Below, in pieces: positions 28,601 to 38,394 of a DNA stretch of 64,000 bases; position 1 is the first letter of the stretch, and every line of letters starts with the position of its first letter. Source of the stretch: Motacilla alba alba. Its lineage: Eukaryota > Chordata > Aves > Passeriformes > Motacillidae. The notes beneath the pieces were generated by a model, which made no database searches, was not told where the DNA came from, and was given only the letters and a program-made list of their open reading frames with translations. Where the stretch lies: positions 29,416,911-29,480,910 of the forward strand of contig NC_052046.1 of assembly GCF_015832195.1 (NCBI RefSeq). Direction: 5' to 3'. A program made the translations under genes and the position numbers.

Positions 28601-30476
28601 TTTGCCTAGTTCCCAAAACTGGAATGAGAGACAAGAACATTAGCAACACCCAGCTGCTAAAGGAACTGCCCAGCCTGCTGAGAAAGGGGAAGCAATGAAC
28701 TCCAGATAGATGGTACCTTCCTCCTTCTACAGCTGACACGCGTCCACTCACTGTCGCAATTGGCTTAAATCAAACCTTACTCTTAAAATCCTTATTCCAC
28801 AACTCTTTCTCTTTTCATGACTTCCACAAGGGCTTTTAGCTTAATATTTTTTTCTATTGACTTAATATTCTACTCACCTAGGATAATTACACCAACATTT
28901 CAATAACAACTCACATTTTGCACCTATGTCTGTTTTCTTTACCCTAAAAAATGCTAGGCTTTCTCTTTGCTGTTCCTCAAGGGAGACACTGCACTGCTTT
29001 GCAAACCACTTAGTTAAACATGATCCTTACTTTGCTAACTTGATGATAAATTGGGGTTTTATATCCAAAAGCAATGGGTTTTTTTTCATAAAACTTTGTT
29101 TTCATCTGGGCCAAAACAGAGAGATGACATTTTACATCCCTTGGAGGACAAGCAGAACAACTGTTCTTGTATGAACAACAGAACCAAGTTGTTCATACAA
29201 GCTCTGACACACAGTGTCAGAGACCATGCAAAACTTTTCCATGATGAAGTCAGCAACATGAGGCAAAAGGATACCTGTTTAGTTAAATTTACATCTTTGG
29301 GGGAAGGTAAACAGAAGCAGTTTTGGTGTAAATTTGAAAAATAAAGGTGAGTAATTTTCTAACCACGATGTCTTTCTTGAAAAGCCAACTCTTCTGCGAT
29401 TCCAGTGGTTGTTCTGCATGAGACTACATTATGAGTAATAGAGAGAAAAGAGAGCATATGGGATAGTTACTTTATCAGCCCCTGGAATATTAAAATGTCA
29501 AGAATTTGTAATAAAAAAGAGAATAAAATAAAAGTGCTTGTTACTGTATTCTGGTGGGAATTATATTTTCAGAAGATCGTGTTTTAATGGATTAAAAAAA
29601 AACCTTCTGCCAATTCATGCTGGGAAAACAGTATACTGTGAATCCTTGCTCCCCAGGAAAAAGAGAGAGTTAAGTGAGAGCACAGATCCCTAGGTGTAGC
29701 TTATTAAGATACCTCTTCTTCAAGAAAATCACTAAAAATATCTTGATTTCATATGGATGCTACGTAGAGACACTTTTCCAGAAATTGACATTAAAGAGAG
29801 TGGCATGGGGTATGAATTTCTGCCTCATGCACCTGCCAAACCTTTTTTCATTTAGATCTATTGTTCTAGTGAACACCAGCAAATACATAACTATGCAAGT
29901 TTTTATTCCCTCCTGTTCATCAAAATATAGCTCCTGACAGACTTCAATACACCTTGCACCAGACTCCTCAACAGCTACGAAAGGGCTGTCTTGAAACAGG
30001 CCCTCATGGACCTGTGTGAATAGAGACAATGCACTGTTAGGGCTCAAACTGTGTTTTGCACATATTTCAAATGTTACTGAAGCCTGGCACACTGAAGCCT
30101 GTTATTTATCCAAAAGAAAAAAAAAAAACTACTTTTGTAGATTTCATATAGGGTGACCACATGTTTTTGAGCCTACAAGAAATTACCAGTCTACTTGCAC
30201 AACCTGCACTATAAAACTGAGTTTCAAGTGTGATAAGGGTTAAGGAAATGACATTGCTTCCCAGCAGACCCTCTTCTACATTATCAGTAAGTGCAATGCT
30301 TGTTTTAAGCTTGGTTCATACTACTGAAATGCCCAACATCACCATCTTTCTAACTCTTTATGGGTATGTGCCACGGGGGGGATTTTTGCGACAAGAAAAC
30401 CAAAAAAAAGCCTCATTTAGATGGCTGTGCAGTGGGTAGACAGCTATTTTCACCATCACTGTTTAAATACTCTGAG

Positions 30477-30520
<44 letters not shown>

Positions 30521-31090
30521 TGTGAAACTGAAAGAAAACAGAGAATCTGAAAGAATGCCAAGACCAGGAACTCTGCTGTTCCGGCAACACTCAGCACACC
30601 GCAAAAGCAGATTTATGCCAACTGCCGACTCGTGCCGAAGGGACGCTCCATCCCGGTTAACTCTAACTCTAGCTCCCGCAAGTGCGAAATTCCTTCTCCG
30701 CGGCGCCTGCCCCGACAGACAGGAGTGCGAAAATGTTCCGCTTTCTCTCCACAGACCGGCGAAGCCGGCCCTGCCTCTCGCCACCCCCCGGACGCGGGCT
30801 CGGGGCCGCAAAGGGTCATTTTCAGCACTCCGGCGGACCCTGTGGCAGAGCGGGGCTCCCGAGGACCACCGCCCCCCGCCGAGCGGACCGGGCGGGGCTG
30901 CCGGGCATCTCCCCGCCGCCCGCACCGCGCCGGCGTCCGCGACACCCCGCCCGAGCCCCCCACTCACTGTCCCGTTATCGTCCACCCCCAGAAGGTGTCC
31001 GTGGAGGATCTCCATGGGGGCGGAGGCGCTGGAGTGCACGAAGGTCCCCTTGAAGACGTGGGCGAGCGGCGGGCGCTGCGGGGAGCTCAT
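7623..31090 (-). CDS. GDA: Guanine deaminase (GDA/cypin), complete 14-exon gene
   Basis: GDA hydrolyses guanine to xanthine and ammonia in purine catabolism. In neurons the protein (cypin) also binds PSD-95 and tubulin; that is known of the family. I joined 14 coding exons with GT-AG junctions, and the lengths 123, 89, 172, 88, 106, 28, 108, 108, 98, 68, 147, 119, 28 and 71 nt sum to 1,353 nt (450 residues plus stop). Human GDA has 454; the shortfall is about four residues at the exon 12/13 junction. Visible residues match the family numbering: VDTHIH gives H82 and H84, TPRF gives R213 and F214, SHISE gives H240 and E243, MAH gives H279, and GLGTD gives D330. The protein ends in SSSV, the PDZ ligand. 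There is no signal peptide or membrane segment, so it should be cytosolic. The start ATG lies in a strong GCCGCCATG context. No frameshift or stop interrupts the chain, so the gene looks functional. Confidence 0.97.
8106..8123. repeat. 18-bp perfect palindrome in GDA intron 13
   Basis: CAGCTGTGGCCACAGCTG is its own reverse complement. It contains two CAGCTG E-box cores around TGGCCA. It sits in a locally GC-rich patch (about 8,030-8,190) between AT-rich stretches. Confidence 0.9.
8325..8398. repeat. AT-rich local tandem duplication
   Basis: A 21-bp unit beginning AATAAATTTATT and ending AACCCC occurs at 8,325-8,345 and again, identical, at 8,378-8,398. A degenerate third copy lies between at about 8,350-8,367. 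It lies in GDA intron 13. Confidence 0.85.
8465..8492 (-). CDS. GDA: GDA exon 13, 28-nt micro-exon (residues 419-427)
   Basis: Encodes DTLQKFLYL plus the first base of a glycine codon, aligning with human VIQKFLYLG. The donor is GTATGT. The acceptor reads TTTTTTTAAAG, with A rather than C or T before AG, so it is atypical. Size and phase fit exons 12 and 14 exactly. Confidence 0.9.
9331..9449 (-). CDS. GDA: GDA exon 12 (residues 379-418)
   Basis: Encodes ALGLDDVIGNFEVGKEFDAL and onward to KASDSPFDLFSVDDFE, the C-terminal composite beta domain. The acceptor TTCTTCCTCAG is strong, but the donor GTAATC is weak. If unspliced, the frame stays open for 21 more codons to a stop at 9,265-9,267. Human GDA has about four more residues between DLF and QKFLYLG. 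Confidence 0.93.
11652..11798 (-). CDS. GDA: GDA exon 11 (D330 to Q378)
   Basis: Starts after TTTTCTAG and completes D330, then encodes VAGGYSTSMLDAIRKTMVAS and onward to EAFQLATLGGSQ. D330 completes the metal site. The donor is GTAAGA. The residues match the mammalian segment closely, including SMLDAIR and ATLGGSQ. Confidence 0.96.
12252..12319 (-). CDS. GDA: GDA exon 10 (residues 307-329 and split D330)
   Basis: Encodes SMCSGVLNVQKVLEHNVKLG then LGT, with the first base of the D330 codon. The acceptor was placed at CCAATCCAG because it keeps frame with exon 9 and aligns SMCSG with human SLSSG. A second AG nine bases downstream would also keep frame and drop three residues. The donor is GTTAGT. 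Confidence 0.9.
12845..12942 (-). CDS. GDA: GDA exon 9 (residues 275-306), H279
   Basis: Encodes TVMAHACHLSEEELKLFSLR then GAAISHCPNSNF and two bases of a serine codon. H279 is a catalytic and zinc-site histidine of the family, and ISHCPNSN is a conserved GDA signature. The acceptor ends TTCTTTAG and the donor is GTAAGT. Confidence 0.96.
15043..15150 (-). CDS. GDA: GDA exon 8 (residues 239-274), H240 and E243
   Basis: Opens with SHISE, carrying zinc ligand H240 and the catalytic glutamate E243, and continues to LYDKNKLLTSK. The acceptor is TTGTTGCAG. The donor GTAGCC is the poorest match to consensus apart from that of exon 12. The exon is 108 nt, phase 0 at both ends. Confidence 0.95.
15629..15736 (-). 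CDS. GDA: GDA exon 7 (residues 203-238)
   Basis: Encodes YPRVQPIITPRFGPSCTEDL and onward to THDLRVQ. The TPRF motif places R213 and F214, known in GDA structures to contact the guanine ring. The acceptor is ATTTGCAG and the donor GTAAGC. The exon is 108 nt, phase 0 at both ends. Confidence 0.96.
16480..16535. repeat. Tandem duplication of about 28 bp
   Basis: TCTAGTGATACAT followed by AGTTTAGGCATTA occurs twice in a row (16,480-16,506 and 16,507-16,535), the second copy carrying a 2-bp insertion. It lies in GDA intron 6. Confidence 0.85.
17127..17154 (-). CDS. GDA: GDA exon 6, 28-nt micro-exon (residues 193-202)
   Basis: Completes an arginine codon and encodes FVRELLEKK before a consensus GTAAGT donor; the acceptor is TTTTTTCAG. 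It aligns with human FVSEMLQKN. Its size and phase exactly bridge exon 5 (phase 2) and exon 7 (phase 0), which supports the call despite the small size. Confidence 0.92.
18213..18279. repeat. Direct repeat of 21 bp, 46 bp apart
   Basis: Two copies start CACACTTGA and end CAGAAGCTTTA, at 18,213-18,233 and 18,259-18,279, differing at one base. They lie in GDA intron 5. Confidence 0.8.
20001..20106 (-). CDS. GDA: GDA exon 5 (residues 158-192 plus two bases)
   Basis: Encodes DKFGQRAFVGKVCMDVNDSV then PEYREITADSVQETE. The FVGKVCMD strand is strongly conserved in GDA. The acceptor ends CAACAG and the donor is GTAAAA, which is weaker than its neighbours. The final arginine codon is split AG|G with exon 6. 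Confidence 0.95.
20840..20879. repeat. 16-bp direct repeat
   Basis: CAAACAGCAGGCATTT occurs at 20,840-20,855 and 20,864-20,879, in GDA intron 4. Confidence 0.85.
21341..21428 (-). CDS. GDA: GDA exon 4 (residues 129-157 plus one base)
   Basis: Encodes RRTLKNGTTTACYFATIHTD then SSLLLAEII, matching the family segment that follows RVV. The acceptor is TTTTTTTAG and the donor a consensus GTAAGT. It ends with one base of the next codon, which exon 5 completes as aspartate. Confidence 0.96.
23922..24093 (-). CDS. GDA: GDA exon 3 (residues 71-128), first zinc ligands
   Basis: Starts after TTCCTTAG and encodes HEFFMPGLVDTHIHAPQYSF and onward to EEVYTRVV, followed by a consensus GTAAGT donor. H82 and H84 of the HxH motif are zinc ligands in the amidohydrolase superfamily. 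The sequence is nearly identical to mammalian GDA here, as expected for the catalytic barrel. It ends in phase 0. Confidence 0.97.
25802..25890 (-). CDS. GDA: GDA exon 2 (residues 42-70 and two bases of 71)
   Basis: Translates as IVFVEQADQLEQLAKTWGFK followed by TSDIRQLSK. It aligns with the human segment IVFLEEASQQEKLAKEWCFK. The acceptor has a T-rich tract ending TTTCAG and the donor is GTATGT. The last two bases (CA) join the first base of exon 3 to make a histidine codon. No in-frame ATG lies in this 89-nt exon, so it is easily missed by ORF calling. Confidence 0.93.
29166..29222. repeat. Two abutting perfect hairpins in GDA intron 1
   Basis: The first has a 14-bp stem, CTTGTATGAACAAC (29,166-29,179) and GTTGTTCATACAAG (29,188-29,201), around an 8-nt loop. 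The second begins at the next base: CTCTGACAC (29,202-29,210), loop ACA, GTGTCAGAG (29,214-29,222). Both stems are without mismatch. The function is unknown. Confidence 0.9.
30481..30517. repeat. A37 homopolymer in GDA intron 1
   Basis: Thirty-seven uninterrupted A residues on the plus strand, about 450 bp inside intron 1 at the edge of the CpG island. No retroposed body is recognisable immediately 5' of it. Confidence 0.95.
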
Positions 31091-31480
31091 GGCGGCGGCG
31101 GCGGCGGGCTCGGCGGGCGCGGGCTAGGAGCTGCCACCCTGCGGGCTGCCTTCTCTCGGAGTCTCTCGGTGCCGCCGGCGGCTTCCTGGAGCTGTCACTA
31201 TTTCCCCACCCCCTGGTGACTTTCTTTACGGGGAGTGGTTGCGGCGCAAGGAGGGCGGGAGGCCGCGCCGCACCCTTCGCCTTCCCCCGGGCGGGCGGCG
31301 GACGGGGGTGTCCGGGCGGTGCGCGGGGTGCCCCTCGGGCACTCGGCTTTCTCGCCGCTGGTGCCCCCATCCCAGAGATGTGTCCTCCCCGTGCGCGATC
31401 GACAGGAGATATGCCCGGTGGGTTTTGGGGTCCCAGTTTCTCCCTGGTAGGGGGTGAGAGATTCGACAATGTGTCTGGTA
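30640..31480. promoter_or_regulatory. CpG island at the GDA promoter and exon 1
   Basis: This is the most GC- and CpG-rich segment of the window, surrounded by AT-rich DNA. It contains GGGCGGG-type GC boxes near 30,889 and 31,254 and a GCC-repeat 5' leader directly before the GDA ATG. No TATA box sits at an appropriate distance, so dispersed initiation is likely. The long open frames on both strands here follow from high GC and low stop frequency. Whether the island also fires on the plus strand is unknown. Confidence 0.85.
30968..31090 (-). CDS. GDA: GDA exon 1, coding part (residues 1-41)
   Basis: It begins MSSPQRPPLAHVFKGTFVHS and ends GVDDNGT just before a GTGAGT donor at 30,967. It forms the N-terminal beta-strand segment preceding the amidohydrolase barrel. 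The ATG at 31,090-31,088 is preceded by a run of GCC triplets, giving a strong Kozak context inside the CpG island. The exon ends in phase 0. Intron 1 (5,077 bp) is the longest and holds an A37 tract and a pair of tandem hairpins. Confidence 0.95.
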
Positions 31481-31539
31481 GTGTTTTGCGAGTGCCAGGC
31501 AATTCAGTTTTGCAACCAACCTGCGGGTTGTAACCACTT

Positions 31540-34500
31540 GCAGAAGTTTAATTTACGATAGGATTTGTAGGTTGCAAAAGACCTTTAAGACCTTCAAAAT
31601 GTCAGTCAGACTGTCTCAAGAGTGTAGGAGTAGAGAATAGATGCCAGCTGAGGTACCAGAACTTCCAGAAGTAGCAGCCTCATTCAATCGAGATGGTCTA
31701 GAGAAAAAGAGAGAACAACCTCAGGAGAATGAAAGGCAGAGAAAAATAAATTTTGTTAACTCAGAGAAATGTGTCCCTGGGACTACATTCTGCTCCAACA
31801 ACCTAAGTCAATGTTCATAATGAACACATCCTAAGAGGATCGCTATTGAGAGTGTTGGACTAAGACTTCACAAAGGCAGAATTATGTGCATCAAGGATAA
31901 CGCCATGAATGTCCTCTGAATTAATGTTTGAAGTGACCTTTATTCATCAACTTATCAAATGACAAATGAGCTTGGCACCAAGGGCACTGACGCTACCTTT
32001 CTCAAGGCTGCATTGCAAAGTTTGTCATTACATGGTTTATCATTAAAGACCTTTGAACTCCCCATTGTGCTGACACTATACGAATGCATGGCAGATTATC
32101 TTTCCTACAAACTCTCCAGACTAATGATGGGAGGAAAAAGAAACACAGCAGGAAAGTGCAGAATAAATTTAATTTCAATCTGCTATGGGCAAGTTGTCAG
32201 CCTCTATCTTGCCTTCTTTGCATAAAAATGTGTTATGTTACTGAGAATGAAGTTTAAAAAATATTGGATTTATTGATATCAGTGGGATATTCATAGGTTA
32301 ATTTTGACATCAGCTTAGCCAGGCAAAAAAGGGTGTCCAAAAAAAAAAAGAAAAAAATAGACATGCAAAAGCCACTTTTACTTACTTATATTGGCAATTC
32401 TTGTGAGAGGTCTTGAAGTTCAAGAAAACTCGCAATGACAAAAAATTGTTATTTAAAGACACATTGCAGTTTTCTATTGTATTTCTAGCATCTTTGACAC
32501 AAGAAAATAGCAGACAAAACAAATCACAAGTCTTGCAGATTAATCTAGAAGACCTCCAGTCTTCTGCTTTGGAGAAGAAACTGGCATAAATATCTTCCAT
32601 GCAATTTAGTCTATTTTAAACAAAGTAATACTCTCTGTTTCTTTGAAATGCGGAGTAACAAATTTTTCAAAAATAGCATCAAAAGTCTTCTCTATTAGGA
32701 CTTGCGAAAACCCCTTTTCCAAAGTTGTTTCTCAGGGTGTTGCAGTTGTAATCGCCAAGGCTGCAACTGACTGCAAATGAGCTGTTTTCCAAGCTATTAC
32801 TCCAGCAAGGAAAATGGTCTTTTGTGGCAGGAAGGATAAAGAGTGGGAAAAAGGCTGGTTTTGCAGCTGAGTAATAAGGTGAGTGGAAATGAGAAATAGG
32901 GTGAAGGGACCAAGCCCTGCAGCAATGAATTCACTAGCTCCTCCTGTGAAGAAAGGAGTGAAAACAGTTTTCCCAGTAGCAGCTGCTGCGCCACACAACC
33001 TGCCTTTGCCCTGGTGGCGGCAGGCAGCACAAGAGCTCTAGATTTGGTTCCAAAAGCTGTATTAGCCTGATTTTCATTAAGTGAAGCACACAGCTGTCCT
33101 AGGACAGCATACCGGAGAGGTAAACCAGGGGAGTTGCTGCAACCAAACTCATATACTCTGCTGTTCAAAATAATATTCAGCAGAGCTCAGTGCTTCTGAG
33201 GAACCTTTTGGTTGTGTGGTGGGGAAGGCGGCTGCTCCTGAGAATCTCTGTCTGCTTCAACCCTAGTTTTCCATTAAAAATCTCAGGGATTGCCTCCAAC
33301 TTCCTTAAAAAGAGAAATGCAGTGAGATGTAAGAGTGAGATGGAATCCAGATAGTATTTATGCAAGAGAAGAAAACCAAAAATATGGACAGTCTGTTTCA
33401 TTAGCACTCTTACAGAGAAATGTCAATAAAAAACACTGCCTATGATATTTTCTTTTATTATTTTTATTTCTTTTTTTTTGGCTTTAATGTGTGCCAAACA
33501 CTCTGAAGTTCTACAATTTCCTGTCAAAAGAACTGTCAAAAGGAGGTCTCTTCTGCTTTTTCCTGCTGTCATGTGGGAAAGTATGGGAGCTGTGGAAAAC
33601 TGCTGGTGGAAGAATGGCTAACACTCTTCCCAGATTTTTTTTGGATTTTAATTTGCAACCAGTTATATATGGCCAGCTATAAAAAACTGAGCCATTGTTC
33701 CAAAATGTTGTAAGACTGAAGTACGTTTAGTTTTTTCTGGGATAAACTGGGCTGGGCACTTCACCATCTGGAATAATGCTCTTTTGTGACTGTTACATAG
33801 TAATTAATTTAAGGAATAGCCTTTTTTTTTTTTTCTCCAGAATAGTTGATGGTCTGGAGAGAGAGAGAGATTTAGCTTCTTATAAATCATGCAATGAGTG
33901 TTCTTTTAGTAGAATTTAATATTATCATATATGTGTTAATACATTTAATAATTAATAGTGTGTACTTTAATCTAATGCTGTTAAAAAAAAGTCTCGTTAT
34001 TCAGTAGCTTATCAGACTCTCTATGTCTTCTAAATTATTTTCAAGACAATTATTGAAATTAGTCTTTAGGGGAGTCCTGAAGCCAAACATATTCAGGATT
34101 AGAAGAATAAACAGTCAATGTATCTCCAAGAGCACAAGGACGAATTTTAACAGAATAAGAGTGCTTTTATTCTCCTTAACACTTTCACTTTCTGATCTTT
34201 TCTTCACTTGTCACACTGTGCCCAGGAAGAATTCAATTAGTTGATTCAAAGCCCCAGAGCACCTAAGCTGATCCTGCAATTTATGAGAAATATCAGAAAA
34301 AGAAACCTGCTTCTTCCCATCGCTTTCAAAAAGTAGTTGGTGGGGTACTTGCCACCAACAAGAAACTCCTCCATCATGAACTTGTTGAGGTCAGTGCCTG
34401 TGAAGCCTGAGTGCCAGGATGTGAGAATTATTACTCTGATCTGGCAATGAATGTTATTATAGCATTTATGATCAAAATGGACCTTGTCCATAATTTGTAA

Positions 34501-37500
34501 CATAGCAACTAGGTAAGAGGAGAGGAAAAAAAAGTACAGCTGATTTATCTGCCGATAATTTTTTTTTTCCTGGATAAGGAAGAGGGGATTATGCAGCTAC
34601 TCAATCCTTGGGATTATTTAAAAACAAAACAAAACAAAACAAACAAACAAACAAAAAACCACCCAAAGGAGTAAAGCATGATAAATACATACTCTCAAGT
34701 GAGAAATTAAGTTGGAAGCTAGGTTTTAATCCAGCATAGGCTACTTCATACACCTTATTTTCCCACAAGAATTTATATAGTCAGGATATGTTACATTACT
34801 TAACTTTTCCAACTCCATGTAAGAGTGAAAATTACCACACTCCAAAAGAATATGAAGAAATTACAATAAAAACAACCTCTTTGCCATTTCCTATCATGAG
34901 TATTCACTCTGCAGGTCCCAGCTGGAGCTTTCAGCCTTTGATACACAAGTCTGCAAAGCCTTGGGGAGGCAAGGCTCAGACAGTGCCAGGGGATGCTGGA
35001 GTTACTTTCTGATGCTTCCTATCTCCTAAAGAGGCCCGTACTGGCATAGTACTGTCATAAAACATCCCATCATTAGAACTTAGAAATGGCACATTCTGCT
35101 TGCTCACAGATACATAATTAACTGAAGCACAGATTGGCTGATGTTCTTATACTCATGATTTTTTTCTGTTTCATTGCCAAGACTTGTTCATAACAGGAAT
35201 TGTATTAACTAAGCCAGAAAGGTTCTTAAGGAGAGACAGCAAATGCTACACAAATATCAGTAAAACTCATCTCTCATAAGAAGTACAGACATGAATAGGT
35301 GAAATACGTCAAAAGATTTTGTTGACAAATTTGTTGTATTTTCCACAGGACACAAAGGATGAATCAATGTGCTTGGTGGACTTTATCTCTGATCACGTTA
35401 AAAGAGAATATAATAGAATTTGGGTGTCTGCTGCTGTTAACAGAGGTTTATGGGAAAAAAATATGGACATGAGTTGCTGTTATCGCCTGAGAACTTTCAC
35501 TGGGAAACTTTATCCATGGAATTACATTGCATGGTGGAGCCAACACACATTATAGAATGGAATCAGCTCATCTCTGGTCACGGCAATATCATAGACCACT
35601 GTAGGTAACTGTTCAAAGAAGACTTTGTTGTTAGTCCCGTTTTCATGCTTAAAACCAATAAAACCCAATAATAATCTCCAACATACTAGCAGTGGTGATT
35701 TATCTAGCTTTACACTGCTAACAGAAGATAAAACATTTTTGACATGTAGTCACAAATAAATTGTCGTCAGGAATTAAATGAGATGTTACAATTTATTTCT
35801 GCTATATTGCTGTCCACACATGAACACTTTTCCTGCTTTACCAAAGAGCAAATTTCACCGATGCTGGAATTAATTTTATTTTTGAGTGATTTGTGAATTC
35901 TGAACCATGATGAATAATCTAATTCACACACGTAATTAATAGTCCGTGCTTCCAAGCCTACTCCTGTAAAATCACTTAATAATTGCAATGTATTGACCAG
36001 CAGTTGCACTTCTAAGCTGTTTGAAGGATCTCTTCAAGTGTGCCAGTGTTCAGTAAAGCAGCAAAATCATAATGAAAAGTTTTGTGATCAGGTTGAAGGA
36101 AGCCTATTAGAAAAATAAAAATAACATCACTGTATTATTAGTCCATCACTTCATTACAGAAGGTAGTAAAACATAAATACATAAACTGTGAGAATCTAAA
36201 AAATAACCAAACACTTTATGAATTCCATTAGAAATAGTGATGCATTTACACTGAACTAACTAATTTACTTATTCACAGGTACATAATTTAATGGATTACC
36301 AGTTCTGAAATTGAACAGGAATTCATTTCAATGACTACTTGACAGAAACTTCCTGCTTTGCATCTAAAACAGGATTTTGAAGCCATCTAAGAGTGGTGGT
36401 CTCTAATTTGAGGTATACAGTATTTTGAACTTCCCAATAGTTCATCTTAAAGAAGGACAGAGAATGAAAGGAAGGAGGAAAGAGAGAAAATAAGCAACAT
36501 TTTGTAGATGCACATATTCATCCAAGGTCAATCTGAAAAGCTGATAAAAGCCCCCTCACTTCCCCAAAAGGCAAATACATGTGACAAGTGGGAAAAAGTG
36601 GAGTCTTCATCACTTAAAGGCTGATCATAATGTTCATTCTTTCACTAACACTTCCCAACCTCACCCTTTCCTAACAGCTTCATGGGATGCTGTTTACCTA
36701 GTTTGAAGCATTATGGCTACTGGTCAGTACCCTCTGTAAAGACCATGTGAACATGAAAAGCATTATTGCCTATAGGTGGAAAATTGCATATTTGGATATA
36801 CCTTAATCTTCTCTGTGTTCGTTTCTTCAGTCCTTGTTTTTGTCCGTATTTTGCTTGGTAATTCAGAGGATTCTTGATAGTGTCTTTTTCATAAAACCAC
36901 TGTTTTTTCTGCCTTGCTGACTCTTCAGCACTCAATCATATAAGCTGAACATAGTACGAGTAAGTACCATCTGGACATCCAATAGATGTGTTCATGCTGG
37001 CAGTTTAAGCAAATTGAGCTGCAAATTCAAATTCCTTTTCCAGGAAGGAAACAAACCAAACAAAACAAACCAAAGTTGGGTTTGTTTTTTTGGTTGTAGA
37101 TTTGTCTTGTATCTGCATTTCAAGTAATGCAGTGTCTGCTTGTGAGCACCAGTTGTGTGCTTGCCATGGTTTTCCTCTTGGTTGAAGGGAGCTAATGACT
37201 GCATACAGGAAACCACAAAAAAAATTCTTCTTCTAAAATCTGTTTGAAAGGTCCTCCAGTATGCTTCTTTTTATACTTTCACAGTTTTCTCTTAGTAAAG
37301 ACTAGGAAATCTGAGATATTTGTACAGAAATCTGGTTGCACATGCAATCTGTAAACTTATTCATGTAGGAATCATGTATTAGGTGTAGACACATGGAAAC
37401 GTAAGGTAGGTGGCATTAGATATGGACAGATTAGGTATACCCTCGTGGTGCATTTGATGACCATCAGCTATCATCAAATCATTTTCTGGTAAGCACAACT

Positions 37501-37550
37501 TGGATATGCAATTCTAGAGCCACAACAGATAGCATCAAATCAAGCTTCTA
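31540..37550. other. Upstream flank of GDA, no gene recognised
   Basis: AT-rich DNA without recognisable exons or TE bodies. It contains simple repeats: (AAAAC)n/(AAAC)n at about 34,620-34,660, a GA run at 33,860, and poly(T) tracts at 33,470 and 33,820. Open frames here are short and resemble no family I know. Confidence 0.5.
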
Positions 37551-37551
37551 T

Positions 37552-38375
37552 CACAGAATCACAGAATCAGTTACATTGGAAAATATCAGAGACCAACATG
37601 TGACCAAACACTACCGCGTCAAACAGACCATAGCACTGAGTGCCACGCCCACTCCTTCCTTAAGCACCTCCAGGAATGGTGACTCCACTGCCTCCCTGGA
37701 CAGTTCATTCCAATGCCCAATCATCCTTTCTGTGAATAAATTCCTCCTAATGTGCAATCTAAACCTTCCACGGCACAGCTTAAGACTTGTCCTGTGTCTT
37801 CTGGTCCTGTTGCTGGTTTCCTGGAAGAGGCCAACCTCCATCCTGCTGCAACCTCCTTCCAGGTAGTTGTGGAGAATGATAAGGTCTCTCCTTAGCTTTC
37901 TTTCATCCAGACTAAATACCCTCAGCTCCCTCAGCGGCTTCTCACAGGACTTGTGCTCCATTACTTTCACCCATTTCATTGCCCTTCTCTGGACCTGCTC
38001 CAACACCTCAAATCCTTCCTTAGTTGAGTGGCTCAGAACTGAACACAGGGTTTGAGATGCAGCCTCATCTGTATCAAGCACAGGAGGAAATCACTTCCCT
38101 CGTCCTGTTCACCACCACATTGATACACCAGGATGCCATTGGCCTTCTTGGCCACTTGGGTACACTGGCTCACGCTGAGCAGGCTGTTGACCATTACGCC
38201 ATGGGGCTTTTCTCTGGGCCACTTCCCAGCCTGTCCCCAGCCTGTAGGGCTGCAGAGGATTGTTGTGATTGAAGTGTGAGATCTGGCACCTGGCCTTGTT
38301 GCGCCTCCTGTTGTTGGTCTCAGCCTGTTCAGATCCCTCTGAGGGGCCTTCCTACCCTCCAGCAGATCAACAGTT
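37552..38375 (-). mobile_element. CR1 LINE, 5'-truncated, minus orientation
   Basis: It starts at the CR1 3' tail on the plus strand (CACAGAATCACAGAATCA) and runs into the end of the reverse-transcriptase ORF. A minus-strand frame at 37,611-38,081 is open for 156 codons and contains the family segments EVLEQVQRRAMKW, RRDLIILHNYLEGG and GHWNELSREAVESPFLEVLK. The body then continues to 38,375 with the CR1 segment that reads SWPLGYTG-type on the sense strand, diverged. It abuts a plus-strand CR1. Confidence 0.85.
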
Positions 38376-38394
38376 TAAATTTATGGCAATAAGT

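Noticed and set aside
30479..31502. Long open frames on both strands around the GDA start
   Set aside because: They come from the CpG island, where stop codons are rare. Only the frame with PPLAHVFKGTFVHS is supported, and only to the donor at 30,967; the same frame then ends in poly-Phe from the A37 tract.
35319..35555. 78-codon frame with protein-like composition (WVSAAVNRGLW)
   Set aside because: No splice sites, family resemblance or neighbouring exons support it; too short to call.
37611..38081. 156-codon minus-strand frame as a host gene
   Set aside because: Its sequence is the C-terminus of CR1 ORF2.
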